NCBI GenBank assembly: GCA_037903475.1
Contig: JBAJFG010000320.1
Span: 762,001 to 826,000 of the forward strand
Direction: 5' to 3'
DNA from: Ancylostoma caninum
Taxonomy: Eukaryota > Nematoda > Chromadorea > Rhabditida > Ancylostomatidae
Length of the DNA stretch: 64,000 bases
Position numbers and translations under genes: made by a program
In this document: positions 9,600 to 23,205 of the stretch, one piece after another
Position numbering within the stretch: position 1 is the stretch's first letter
How the letters are laid out: every line of letters begins with the position of its first letter
The notes under the pieces: model-generated
What the model was told of the DNA's origin: nothing
What the model saw: only the letters and a program-made list of their open reading frames with translations
The model's database searches: none

Positions 9600-12500
9600 A
9601 ATAATTTTTTTAATGGATAACTAAGGGCTTGGTAGCCGTCCTCCCATCACGTTTTTTTAGAACTACATAGATGTTGTTTCTAATGGTCGAGCTATTGAGT
9701 ATTGATCAGTTTCTCGTCTATGGGTTTAACTATTTCCTGGTGATTGGTGTCACACGACTTTTGACGGGCCCTTATGTGGCATATTCAGTAAATAAATAAA
9801 TAAGTGAATAAATAAATAAGTCGAATGAATTTTTAAAAAATTAGACGCTTTCACCAGGCGATGCAAAGAATCGAAAATGAGGGATCTGCTGTTCAATTCA
9901 TATCAGATTCGTGCGTTTAACGCGCCTGCGTTTGTATCGGGAAGGATAGGAAGAGTATAGCACCCTGCGTCGCCGTCGCTGGCAACAGCGGATACCGGTC
10001 GTGTATAGCGCCGATCTAACACAGCTCATAACTGATCTTCATGGAGAATTTTCTGCAAATGCGTGCGTGCGTCTGATGTGCGTCTAATGCATGCATCTAA
10101 TGTAGGTTGCCCGTTGTATGTTGAACCAGTATACAGGATGGACCGGAAGTCTTTGGACAAAAGTTGCTATTAGGCGAAGATAGAAGGAGAGAGGAACTTG
10201 AGACAACTGGTACTCAAGTAATATCTTGTTACAGGGTTAAGCCATTTTTCACAAGGTATTATCGACTACAGAATCATAGATTGCATGCGTTTCGTTAACT
10301 TTTCTCTCCATTACGCTGAGTACGAGTATGAATACCATTTGGCACGAAACTATTGACTTCATCGTTATTCCATTCGTATGAAAAATCACCGAGATTAGTT
10401 AACATGGTGAGCGCCACAAATCATCTTCATCGGTGCGAAAAAAACGAGAAAATTAAAAGCCTCCAAGCAAAGCTGGACATGCCATCTAGTTTTACTTTTA
10501 GTTGCAAAGTTCTTCTTTGGTGGCGGCACAGAATTGGACAACCGGAATTGAGACATTGAGGTCGGCGCCCACCTAGCTGAAGTCGAATTCACCGATCCTT
10601 CTTCATAGTTCCACGAGAGGATGCAAATTCCTGACGGCCATAAGAAGGCTTAGAGGAAGTAACGATTACATTGCGAATGCACGTCTGTGCGGACGACCGC
10701 AAGAAGGGAGACAACCGATCCACTCACTCTAGTGATGCTCGCCTCGTTCCCGGAATTTACGCGAGTTTCTTCTGAGCTCTGGAGTCGCCTAGATCTCACA
10801 AGAATTCGAAGCCTCCTCACATGTAGTTAGAAAAGTGGTGGGACGGTTTAGCTGCGTCGGCCTGAGTCGACTTCAAAGCTCCTCTTGGACAATCTTTGCC
10901 GCCAGTAGAAGAAAAATGTTTAGATTCATAAATAGTTTTTACGTTTACGGTGATGCTGGCAACATATAACCGCTAGTTTTTCAGCTCTCTCGTCTTGCTG
11001 CTCGTGCTTGTCCAGGGACTTTTGATTCCCTTAATAGTGCCTTAGAGATCAGTGAAACACCGGGCCAAAAACACAAGAAGCAATTCACGGTCGTGCAGTT
11101 GCTCTCTGAAGATTTCTGATGCATATGAATCGGCGCTTTGTTCACTCAAGGGAGTAAAGTGCTCGGAGAGACAAATGGTTTTGCAAGTTTGGAAGCACTT
11201 GCTCTGCTTTACAAGCTTTCTAGATTTGTTTCTTCCTGTATTCCAAGTAAGGCTAAATTCCCTCGAGTCCCGTGATTGAAAGTCACCATCAATTACTCAT
11301 AGGAACCTTGCGTTTTCTATTTTTAACTTACGATGTTCAATTAATGGCCATGAAAATAGATGAATATAGTGCATTGGACAAACACAAGCCTTGTTATTCG
11401 TCATTCAAGATATCGCTTCTGCTTCAATGCAACCCTTTCACTGCTTCCTCATTGCGCCGTATGAAGACGGAACTTCTTCTACATGTTGCCTGGTGGTCAA
11501 AACTAGGGCTAGCGTTACTCTGAGATGTGCTCTTCAGCCTTTCGATGCCTGGATAATCAATTTGTTTCCCACATTCTCATTTCTCATTTCTCTCCATACT
11601 TAGCCGCCTTTTTTAAGAGCGAACAGCCAATCGCCTACGAGAGTGGTGAGGTGCTCAGATTCTGTAATACTAAGAAGCATTAGGATTCTATTGTTGTGCA
11701 GGTGTTCACATTTCCAAGAACTCCGTAAAAGCTATGTACTGTCAATATCACGGAACTTCCTAATGGCGGCATTCATAAACGTTCCCGGAGAGGTAGTAGT
11801 TCACCCTTCGCTCCGAAAGAAGGGAGTTTTATTGAGAGAAAAGGGCAAAGTTTGTGCGAGTGACGACAACTAAGGACAAAGAGAGCAAAAAATGCCATAT
11901 CGCTAGGAAATCTCTCACTGATCCTGGATAATCCAGAACCGTGGAGCTTCTCCTTCATAGTTCGTTCATGAGTCCATAACTATCGCACTTTCGTCTCATT
12001 TCAGTCTCGAGATGCTTATTTCCTTCTTCTCCATTGGACACAAAAATTTTATCATGTATTAAAATTCTTGCCCTTCATATTATGAATGCATTCCTACGAA
12101 TTCCAACGCCAATTACTCCCATGGGTAGTGATTATCTGCAAGGTGTTGTCCCTCGTAGCACTGCAGTGTGCGGAAGTGTGATAATTCCTGATTATGCTGA
12201 GCCTTCTTTCCCTTCAATGTTGCTCCCTTCAGCGTTCACCTACCAGATAGTAGGTTAAAGTAACTTTGTAAACGCTATAGTTGGTTTAGGAAATTTTCGC
12301 CAATTCATACATGTCTCTTTTCAGGGGGTTCACATTTTCTGATTTTGGTTGTCTAAGGACCAACATCAAAGCTATGTTTGACATACGTAGTTGCGAGTTA
12401 TTGGTATTTTTTGAAGGTTGTCACGCAGCTCACAGTTTCTGATCAGTGACATGCATTATGCTTTAATAAAAAAAGAATACGAATTAGAAGAACTGCAGTA

Positions 12501-15500
12501 GAAGAAGTTCTGGTTGAGGCCATCTATTGAATCTCTGCTGCGGTCCTTTTTGGGTTTGGTCCGATTAGGCCTATTGGTCCTTCAGCAAGTCGGTCTGAAC
12601 GAGAGCAAAAGTCATTTACACTTCTTGGATACCCATGGAACTCTTCTAAGGCCCTTCCAAGGCCTGAAACCCTTCGGCTGAGCAACTGGATTGTCTTTCA
12701 ACGTTACTGCATGCAGCGAATGCTAAGAAGGACCACTTCATGCGCCCACAGCGATTGATCAAGAACGAGGTTGAGTATTAGATGTCAGTAAGAGCCAGCC
12801 TGCCAGCCTAGGTGAAGAATTCGGACTACACTTAGCCAACATTATCTGATATAAAAGTGAGCAGTACCCGATATGAGCTGTAGAACTGTGTGGTGGAGGG
12901 TACACAGGTTTCGAATAGTTTTCTCATGCGTTACCGTCACAGGCTCTCTGCTACGCCTACGCTGAATGGCCAGGCTGTTTTTAGGGTTCTCTTGAGCTGC
13001 ATGGATTCAATTGTTGAACCAAACAGCACTAATTCAACCTAGAGAGAAAGGTGTGGTGAATGTACAAGAAAATAACGACGAAGGGGTTGGTACGGAAGCA
13101 GTGGAAACCAATAAACCCACTGCCTATTTAGACGAAACATTTTACAGTTCTTTTTCTAGTGGTGTATGCTTTTGAAAAATGCACTCTTTTGATATTTTTA
13201 AGTTCGATTTGAGGAATGATATGTATCCTTGAGCTTTTTTTAAACCCTGTTTAATCGTTTGTCAGTTACAGATTTCTGTGTTTGTCACTAGTGCACCCTG
13301 AGTGCAATAAAAATGAAAAGGAAATAATAGGTTGACGAAAAAATGGTCTAAGCATGGGTAGAGGACGCCAAGTGGAGAGGGTGCCTCTAAATAGAGCCAC
13401 TGCTACATGGTGTCACATCCGTGCCATTCTAAATCGTGGGCTATTGTTCGGAGTGGTCCAAAACACTCGATGCGTGCGTGCGTGGTCCTTACGCAAGCAA
13501 ACCACCGCTAAGTGTGAGCCGAGACAAGCTTCTGAAGCACAGCGCGTAAGCAGAGCGCTCACATCGGTGACGTTTGAAGTGAGGGTAGTCTCATTTTTGC
13601 TATGCACATCACCTTTACTGATCTCCACGAAAAAATCTTCTGCTAATGACCACGTCACATGCGTAGGCTTATTGCGTATGCAGCTTCTCTTACGTGCAAA
13701 TTTATGCCAAGTATCTGACGTCACACAAGCACGTCAGACATAGAAGTAGCGAGAAAAAGATGATGTGGTAGAGGCCGAAAGTATACCTACGAACCAGTGC
13801 TATACGAAGACATATGATCTGAAGATCCAGCTTATTTTTAATTATATACACATTACTATTTTTATATTATGTATTTTCATATATTTAACGTCAGAATAGA
13901 TATCTCTAGTAATTTTGGGCGGGTGCTTTCAACGCTCTGTGGCAGCTCTTTAGCAGATTATGTCCCTTACAAATAATTGGTTTATCTCGAAGAAAAGGCT
14001 GGTCCTTTTGGTCCAGGGCAGGTTCTCCTACTCACATTCGGAGCGCCCCAAGTGGCAAGAAATTAGTGTATAGGATATCCTTACTGCTCTCATCCAACTA
14101 TTGCTATTTATTATATTATATTATATGTATATTGCTATATATTATTATTTATTCCAATGTTGTTCGTTTGGCATTTTGGTATGCTTGGTTTGATTGATCT
14201 GTTCCTGTTTCCATCTAATTTTGCTTTTAACACCGAAGTGTACGCCTACGTGCATTTTCAATAAATAAATAAATAAATAATCTTATTGTCGAAATTCCTG
14301 CCATCTAGGTAATTAAGTTGGTGGATAGCCCAATTTCTTCCATCACTCATGCGCCCTCACATATGTACTTCCGTAACCTTTAGAAGATCTTATCCAGTGG
14401 AATCTGTAGAGACCTGAGTCCTGCTGTCTGTTCCGGTATTGTGGGATTCCTAACACATGTTTACCCTCCATGAAATCCTGAGGGAATCCTCTTATTTAAG
14501 CAAGAAACAATCCAAAGTTTATTTCTCGTGGCATGCACTATCGGGTGCGTCGTGAACATGTGTATTATTTGCAGAGTTTGGAAAAGCCCGAGTATCAGTA
14601 TGGGCGAATAAGTTTAACTTGATACGAAGAGTCACAGGAGTCAGCATTGACCTTGATGTGGAGAAGGAAAAATTGACGAAAACAATTGTGGAAGGCTACT
14701 GTCAAGTTAACCTCAACTCGGCCTATATCACGACTCGTGAACTCACACATTTTACTCGTTGTAGTTCTATTCTACCACAAACATTTATTTATGGTCAGGT
14801 TTCATCCACAAAAGTTACTTGTGAGCGTTTATCGATACCACCAAGTCACAGATCAGTACCCTCACTAATAATGGCGAATTTTAAAAAAAAATTATTGCAC
14901 TCAAGCGTGTCCAGTTCTCATGAAAATTCAAACAGCTAATCTTTTCATTCGTAAATGTTATTGAGGAGAGCTGAAAAGCCTACACATATGACTTTGGCCG
15001 GCGCTGTATGTAGCATGAGTTTCTTCCCCATTTTTCCCCCGCCTTATATTTCTAGATTGCTCCATAATATAGAAACTGTCTTGTTAATGAGGCGTGAAAT
15101 AGTCTTTTACTGCGTTTAAGTTGTACCTGTCACGCAAAGACGAGCGGAATTGGAAATTTTCCCGACAGCTTTATTTTCAAGGTTCCAACCGGCCTATGTC
15201 TCCCATTTTGTGAAGATCGCGCGATCCTTGTTCGCGTCCACCAGTGATAAAAAGCGAACAGAGACCATAAATCTAGCCTATCAGATGAAATTTACAAAGC
15301 TTCGCCGCGAAGAAGAAGATCGAGAGCCACTTGTTATGGCATGCACCTTGAAAACGACAACATAAGAAACTATAGCAGTTTTTCTTCTAAAAGGAAAAAA
15401 AGAAAAAGCTTGTTGTAGCTGCCATGGAAGGAAAAGCAGCAGCAAAGTGGAAAAAAAGCTAAATGAATAAAACTCTGAGAAAAGTGACGTACTGAGACGC

Positions 15501-18000
15501 ATGAGATCGCTTTTTTGTTTCGAAGCCCTACCGAGACAGCATTTCCAGAAGTTCCGCTTGTTCTAACACCCGCACACTACTCGTGTAGCAGCAATAGGAA
15601 ACGATTGACATGCTTTCCTGTCCTTCTCAGGTCCCATGGGCAAAAGTGATGTATTTGCGTTAGCACTATGTTATGCGTGCTTCTGAATATAGGTTTTCCA
15701 TTCCAATCCGCGGATGTACCTCGTGCACATCCTTATAAGAAACGGGGGCTTCCTAAGGCAGGATTACAGACGTAATTTGGAATAATGGAATTAGCTGTTG
15801 GTTTTCATAGAACATTTTATGTGTCCTGTCATGTATGTGTCCTAAATCAATTCACATTCGCATTCATGGATTTTTTTTTGTTCGTCACAAAAATGTGCAC
15901 TCGTGGGCGTACATTATCAATAGCACTGTAGATACTGGGCAGCACTTTTTAAATGAGCATTGAAACCAAATTCAATAGTTGTTTCGAACATTGGTAGGAG
16001 CTAAAAGACATTGATACTGCTGGGTACCTGTTAGATACGTTTAGAACTTACTCTTCAATGAATATTGTGAACGTATATCTATTGGGCGTTTTGTAAAGGT
16101 TAATAAATTCTTAGGAGTTACCATTCTTTTTCATTTCTAAGAATTTTATTTACTGGTTATTTTCACAAAATCAATTGGTAATCATTGGTAATCAACACAT
16201 ACATATTTTTCATGGGCTCTACCCCTGATAATTGTGTGGTACAAGCACAGCGCAAACAGCGTGGTAAATCGTGTCCATGGGCAGCTTCCCTTACTTGCTG
16301 TCACCCCCACACCCTCAACTGCTGACATTGCTCCTCAATTCTGGCAAAAGCAGGGAATATTCAGCAGCACTTGGCGGCAGAATGGCGACAAGTAGGAGGA
16401 GACAGCGCTAAGCTTTGAACTCAACGTGGATACGCTGTTCGAGCTCCATTTTCGCTGCACAGGTTTCAGAGATGCAATAGTTCATCGAGGACTCTGTACG
16501 AACACTGTATCTCTCACAGCAAAGAAAAAACCTGCAACATACTGCTGATACATGTTGCATTAGTTCTCGGTTTGAAGCTGCTGACAATGGCTTTGAAGTC
16601 CTTTGTATGCAACTGTTCTTTTACGTGTTCCAGCTTGCACATGGCTCAGTTCGTGCGAAGGCTGGTACGTCTACATAAGAAGTGTGGGAATGCGGACCTC
16701 TGCTCTGAATTTCACATCAGCTGGCGAGTCTTGTGTGAAAGCGAACTCATCTCAGGCTCTGCATATTGTTTTTGTCATAATCTGGTGTTTGATCCAATAA
16801 TGCTCATAGGCACATGTGCTGGATATAACATGAAATGTCCCTAGTCCTGGTTCTGGTCTTCTCCTTAACTGTAATTTTTTTGAAGTTTTTGAAACAGGAA
16901 ATGAGAAGCGGTCTTCTTTTATTTTTTGAAAAGTACACGATGCTGGAAATCGAAAACTCTCAGCTTGAGCAACTTTGAAACAAAATCTTCTATCATAGAA
17001 GTAGCGATTCATGAGAAGTAAGTGATTGTGGAACTCTTCGGGGCCGCCTTGTTTCCTTTTCTGCCCAACAATATCAGACCTCTTCACAAAGCAATTTCGT
17101 TTCGAGAGTTCCTGAAGAAGTGATGGAGAGTAGAAGCTTGTTTCAGGCCACTAACAAAAACTTGCTGGTTTGGTATGCTTGATCTTTTCGCCGATGTTTC
17201 GTCTTTGTTTCGCGAAGAGGCGGTCGAAATATCCCAAAAAGGAGGTCGTCAATTCTCGTTTCCAAAGTCAGCATTCCATTTTTTCCACACAAGTTAAAGA
17301 ATTACGCTAATCATTGGCGATTCGAATGTTACTGGACGTATTCTTTCTCTCCAATGATCAATGTCACCTATGGCAAACACATTTTGAGTTTTACTCGCCC
17401 TAGAATCGTAATTTGAAGAAAGCTCTAATTACCTCTATAGTTTCGACTTCCGTCACCTGCTCAATTTTGTACTTTTGCTTCTCTGCTTTGCGTACACAAC
17501 AGTTTATTCAGCCCCGATCGTGAGAGCTCTTTTAATATGATACGTGGTCCAAATTTTGGTAGATTAACTGTTGTGACAGGACCTCCGCGATTAGAAATTT
17601 TCGGACAAGAGTTTGTAAAAGATTTGTTGGAAGGGTTCCTCGCCAGTAGCTGAAAATTGCCATTGGCGCAAAGTGAAACCAATAAATTTTAGAACTCCTC
17701 CTGCTTAATTCGCCTTTCCTCAACAGTTGCGTTGTTACGCTTTTCAGGCGGCATGTCTAGGAAACTGCTATGGAGCCTCAAAAATGGTGGCAATATCTGT
17801 TCTCAGGACTCCTTATCGTTACTCGCTCTGTAGTAGGTGCAATATGACCGACCTCTTCATTTCATCCAGTGCAAGGAAATTTCATGGTGTTTTACATCGT
17901 CTGAAATATGGTTGAACTAAAAGAGCATACTCAGGACCTCTACAACACCTATTTAACCATCTTCCTATCAGAAAATAGTTTTCAAATGCTGATGAAACAC
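9600..18000. other. Intergenic stretch without a supportable gene
   Basis: Only short open frames with no recognised motifs are present. Simple repeats occur at about 9789-9823 and 14263-14280 (AAAT/AATA tracts) and a TTA/TAT-rich tract at about 14105-14155. A sequence resembling a transposon terminus (CAGGATGGACCGGAAGTCTT) begins near 10133, with no partner found. A pair of overlapping frames at 16572-16844 contains several Cys residues but no family signature. Confidence 0.4.
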
Positions 18001-18462
18001 TTTTTCCCATGTTCCTGCTAAGAAGTTGCAAATGAGAAGCCTGCAAGATAAAAAAAGGTTCTCAACATTTAATTTTGCAAAACTATAGTGAACAGTAGTA
18101 GAATGAAATCTGTCATTGTTTGAGCTTGAATGTGTAGGCTGACAAGGGGCGCTCTTTTGCAGTGCTACGTACTTTAGATGGTTTAAGTGATAACAAATCA
18201 CTAGGATGATTGTCATTGGAAAGCTGGTCAAGTAGTTTTCTTTGAGGAGTGTTGGGTCGGCATACATCATTGAGAACACCCGGGGTAAAGGTTTTAACGC
18301 CCATATCAACGATGAGCTGATTTGGGGGGTTTCACACACATACACATTGCAGTCCAGTGATGCATAATGCCCCTGGTGAAGTAGTTGCTTTACCACTTCC
18401 CAGTAAGTAGCTCCAAAATGAAACGCTAGTCGGCTACTACATACATATTTCTCCAGAGTCAT
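18000..18462 (-). other. Unassigned open frames on the - strand, possibly one frameshifted ORF
   Basis: A frame from 18462 downwards is open for 164 codons. A second frame (18304-18113) reads as a more protein-like sequence containing KTFTPGVLNDVCRPNTPQRK. The two meet near a run of six G on the + strand (18324-18329, C on the coding strand), where a one- or two-base slip would merge the upstream part of the first with the second. I do not recognise the family. It may be a decayed transposon ORF. Confidence 0.25.
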
Positions 18463-18879
18463 AATGACGTCACCCTGGTTTGCAAGCTTTTCTTGTAAAA
18501 GTTTGCGAACTAGTTGTTAAAAGCTTGTTTGCACTTTGTTTCCGGGAAATTTTTTGCGTTCACAACTCATCCAAGGATTCTGGGTAGGTTGAGTACGCAG
18601 TCCCTATCAAAACGCTCACTTGTAGCTTTCCGTTGGTCAGATTTACGGGTAAAGACCGAATTTCGCTCTTCGGAATCACCTGTCTACCTTACACCTGCTC
18701 TTCGCATCACCTCACTAATGGGACTTTCCCCTTTTTCATGCTTTCGTCGGCTACACACATGCAATCAGTTCCAAAGATCTTGCATATTGGACGGGGTCCA
18801 AACTCAGAAGCAGGGTGGACAAGTACTGTCGGTTTCGTAGATTTGGCTCATGTCCGATATGGTGAAAAATACGACTACG

Positions 18880-19210
18880 TATTGAGTAAGACGTCATTTA
18901 TGGTTGCTGCACGTCAAATTTGACGTGTCGTCCCGAATTTCCACAAAGTTTTCACGTTGTCTCGATGCGACGAAAGTGGAAACGGGGTATGTTCGCGCTG
19001 CTGTCGTCTCGGCACATTCGCTACCTGCCAGGAGTTCTCTTCTCCTCCAGCGCAAGAAACCATGAATGACTTCTAAACGATTTGTTCTGCATCTAAAACC
19101 AGTGCTGGAATAACAACGATCTCCGAAATGGATGCCACGAACTTTGGTGGCCACCGGCAATCGCGCAATCTTCACAACTCTCGTCTTAGATTGGGGTCTC
19201 ATGTGAATAA
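18880..19210. repeat. Dispersed repeat, copy B, related to 2157-2412
   Basis: The stretch from about 18885 (CATTTATGGTTGCTGCACGT) through 18970 parallels copy A: TTTATGGTTG, then GACG..TCG.CCCGAA, then TCTCGATGC..CGAA. The opposite end is not clearly defined, so the right boundary is a guess. Confidence 0.45.
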
Positions 19211-20221
19211 CAACACCGGGTAAACATCCTACAATCTCAGTGGAAGGCTCGCATATCCAGACGCTTTTCCGCTCAACCGCCTGGGGTATTCATCTCACCG
19301 CTCATAACGCAGGCAACTGAAGGTGAATAGCTCTCCATATCAGATGATGATATCAGACGCGACGCTGGTGCTGTGTTGCTCAGACTGTCTGCTGTTTGTT
19401 GTCGTGTTTCCAATTCACAAAATTGTTATTTTGGCATAGCAAATATCCAGCCGAGCTAATCGCAACCCCTCATTTTATCGTAGCTGCGTTATTCCTGCTC
19501 CCTTTGTGCATGTGCATAGCTGTTTCAGCCCTGTTTTGATTCTTGAGGCGATGTTGCAGTTGTAGGATCTTCGAGACTATGATTGCTTTTGAGATGGAAC
19601 TCTGAGGATTCCATTACTTGCGTGCTCGGCCTGGGATCAACTCCTTTGTTGTTGTTTTCAAATTTTGGAACTAATGAGTGTTGCTCCGGAGTGTACTTTG
19701 GCAGATGCAAACGAAAAAAGCCACGAAAAATTCTTCGAATTAGAGTCTTACATCATCAGTCTTCTCTATAATTTCTCTTAATTTTCGCTGAACCTGTGAC
19801 ATGGTATAATTCTGAGGCATGAAAACTCGTCGCAGTCAACCTGAATCAGTAAATTTCTTTCGAACTAGTAGGCAAGATAGTTATTGGTTTTCTCTGAGGT
19901 TACTGAATAGAAATCTACTACATATATTCCACAATCACGATGCCGTGTCAACAATTCACTGCATTTTACCACGAACAAAACCAAGCGCTGCTAACAACGG
20001 GTGACATCCTTGCCGAGTCCTTTCAACTGGGAAAACAAGAAAATATTGTTATGCAACAACGCAGTCTTTATTTAGATGATATCGGATCTCAAAAAATGTC
20101 CCTTCAATGGAGTTTTCTATCAATCACAAGACTCCCATTACCATTAAGTTATGAGCTGTTGGGTTACTGTGTTTATGAAAGCTTAGGGAGCAAAAAAACT
20201 TCACATTAAAGAACACTCTAA

Positions 20222-20536
20222 CTAATAACGCTCGCCAAACAAACTCTGAAGGGCAACTTCCAGGGCGGAATTAATTTCCTGCTTGCGCACACTCTGGATG
20301 ATCTCATTACATGTCTCACTCTCATTATATGTCAACGAGGAAGTTCTCGGCGGAATAATATATACTAGATACGCATTGCTTCCATTTCTCTTTCGCACCT
20401 TTATTCTGCAATGGCAAAAGCTCCATAGCGATGCTTGTTTGCTACGTGTTTCCGTGGACAGTAACATGCCTTCGACTGCGCCTAGGGATACCCAAATATC
20501 GTATTCGACTTCGTAATTTAGGTGAAAAGTCGACAT
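20222..20536 (-). other. Unassigned 104-codon ATG-started open frame
   Basis: The frame starts with ATG at 20536 and stays open to a stop at 20222. It is rich in charged and hydroxyl residues and has no recognisable domain, signal peptide or membrane segment. No good acceptor was found at its start. It could be an exon of an unrecognised gene or chance. Confidence 0.2.
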
Positions 20537-21978
20537 GCATGGTCAGCGCGAAATATTGTACTACATATCATATTTTCTTCAAACACTTGGCCTGATCCCT
20601 GGATGACCGTTGGCGGCTCTGGCTGGCTGGCAACTGATACCCCTTGATCCCACAAATTTGGCCAGCAATTCCCACACGTTGGCGGAAACGCACCGCAACC
20701 GCGCACAACGTGTGCGCGGAGGCGACCAACGACTCCTGAATTTTCACGGCTTATTTAGGTTTCCATATAACACTTTGGTTATTTTACAAGCGCGCAATAC
20801 CATTGTCATTTACATTTTTTGAAAGGATTGTTCATTTTATAAGATGATATCAGACGAGCCGTAACAAAGTGGAAATATATCTACTCGTGGTTTCTTTTTC
20901 GCTTTTATTTTAACTGTTAGAATCTCATTTTTGATGTGTTTTTTGATATGCTGTGCGCACAGGAAAAATCCTAATATCAATCCGTCCTCGAAAATAGGTT
21001 CATTCCTAAACGCGATTTTGGACAGTCGCTATGGTTTGAGCAATATTCCACAACACTTTCTTAAGCTCCCTGCTATGGTGGGATCAACCACAAACCTTAT
21101 TCTGCACATCGTTTCCATCTGAAGTATCATGAATTAACCCTCCATGTTGGGTATGCTCGATTTCTCTGCGCAAATTTCACCAAAATGACTACCAGGAAAA
21201 TCGGATGAGGGTCATTTAACCCATTGTCGATTCTACAGACCTGGGGTTATATTGTATTCATTTTTTTAAGTTCCTTATGCATTCCATAGTTTCATTGAAG
21301 AGTTGCGTTACGGGCTACGAAATGAGTCGTCTCCAACAACGCAATTTTTCGTCTAAATGGTGTCTCCGACAGCATTAATAGATGGGGAGAGTAGTTATGT
21401 AACTCATCCGGTGTGATTGATACTGTTCGTGGAAAATAGTGATTTCCATGCCCATGAAAAACCGCATGAACTTATTTCCCAACCTAATACTTGCACTTCT
21501 GCCTGGGATTTTCCACAGATAATAGCTCTTGCTACGCCTTGCTGCTGGCCTATCTTTTCAATAAAAAGGAAGCGCTCGCTTGATTGAAGTGAAATTAGAA
21601 ATAATTGAGATATGTATTGAGTTGCTAGTCTTGCAGAAAGCAAAACGTCCCGGAGTAATCAGTAGCGAGACAAAAACAAGGAACACTCAGAACCTATGCG
21701 TATCAGAGTGCAAAGTAATTTTATACTCGATCAAGATATATGCATATCTCCCACACGACGTCGTCAACAAGGCTGAGTGCAAAAGACAACATTTAAGTCA
21801 TAATTGCAACGAATAATGGTGATTAGTATATGTAGCGATAATGGCTGTCTAACCTCTATTGTTTACAAAGCATTATTCACAGAAATTAAAGCTTAGCCAC
21901 GAGAGTTACAGTGGTATCAAAAGATTTCCAACCTAGACTACTACTATGCTGGAATGTTGAAACTAATAGATGTATTAA

Positions 21979-22019
<41 letters not shown>

Positions 22020-22022
22020 TAC
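21979..22022. repeat. (AT)n microsatellite
   Basis: An uninterrupted AT dinucleotide tract apart from one G. It is followed directly by a short hairpin-forming sequence with CTAGCG and CGCTAG arms around CCCCTTCGGG (about 22023-22045). Confidence 0.95.
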
Positions 22023-22189
22023 TAGCGCCCCTTCGGGACGCTAGAAAGTGGGGTGGGGCAGCCACTTGGGACATGTGCAAACGCTTCACACTTGCCAAAT
22101 CTCTAGAAAATCGATCGAGAAGCAGAACAAATCTTCCAATGGGCCCAAACATGAAGTCCTTCTTATGAGTTGAGTATGAGAATGAGAAG

Positions 22190-23205
22190 TTCGTTCTCCA
22201 TCGTATGGCGTATTCGTGCGTATTCCTCACTATCGGGCCAACGCAGACGCGTTCTCCATCGGCGGAACTGTATCCTGCCGTTCCCCACACTATTGGACAA
22301 AGCGAAATCGTATCCGAGTGTTTTCCACACTACTGGGCCGCAGCGGACTTTCCTCCATCGGTGGACCCGTATTCTGGCGCCATCTTCACTATTAGGCCTG
22401 AACCGTATCCTGGTATTCTCCACTTTACTGAGTCACAGCGGACCAATCCTATATTGGCGGACCCGTATCCTGGTGTTATCCATACTACTGGGCCACGGCG
22501 GGCCCTTCCTCCATCAGAGCGCCCGCATTCTGGCGCCTTCCTCACAGTTAGGGCAAGCCGGATCCGTTCTCCAGGGGCGGGTTCGCATCCTGGCATTCTC
22601 AACACTAAACTGAACCCGTATCCTGACGTCCTCTACACAACTGGGCCACCGTGGACCCTTCACCCGTATCCCGGCGTCCGCCGCACCATTGGGCCACGGC
22701 GGGCCCTTTCTCATCGCTGGACCCGTGTCATTGAGTTCCTCACAGCACTGGGCCACGGCGGGCCCTTTCTCCATCGGTGGACCCGTTCCGTGGCGTTCCG
22801 CACAGCACTGGGCCACGGCGGGCCTTTTCTCCATCGGTGGACCCGTATCATGGCGTCCGGGCCTTTTCTCCTCGGCGGACCCGTATCCTGGCGTTTATCA
22901 GACCGCTTGGTTACGGCGGAGCCCTTTCTCCATCGGGACCCTGCCCCCACACCATGGCGTTCCCCACACCACAGGGACACGGCGGGCTCTTTCTCCATCG
23001 GTGGACCCGTATCTCAGCGTCCGCCGCACCACTGGGCCACGGCGGGCCCTTTCTCATCGCTGGACCCACGTCATGGCGTTCCCCACAGCACTGGGCCACG
23101 GAGGGCCCTTTCTCCATTGGTGGACCCGTATCTCGGCGTCCGCCGCACCATTTGGCCACGGCGGGTCCTTTCTCCACCGGTGGACCCGCATCCGTATATA
23201 GTTGA
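22190..23205. repeat. 60-bp minisatellite array, about 17 units
   Basis: TTCTCCATCG-type anchors recur at about 60-bp spacing from 22192. The motif GGGCCACGGCGGGCCCTTTC recurs at 22691, 22750, 22810, 23034 and 23093. Units are diverged at the left and more uniform from 22690 rightwards. The unit is a multiple of three and GC-rich, so long frames stay open on both strands, including 350 codons from 22205 with a 20-residue repeat (PYPGV..TTGPRRAL-like). No start context, splice site or homologous domain marks it as coding, so I treat it as a satellite. Confidence 0.85.

Noticed and set aside
10130..10170. Transposon-terminus-like CAGGATGGACCGGAAGTCTT
   Set aside because: No inverted partner or transposase remains were found nearby, so it is not called as an element.
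13354..13743. Overlapping frames of 129 (+) and 103 (-) codons as a gene
   Set aside because: Open on both strands with no motif, splice signal or start context.
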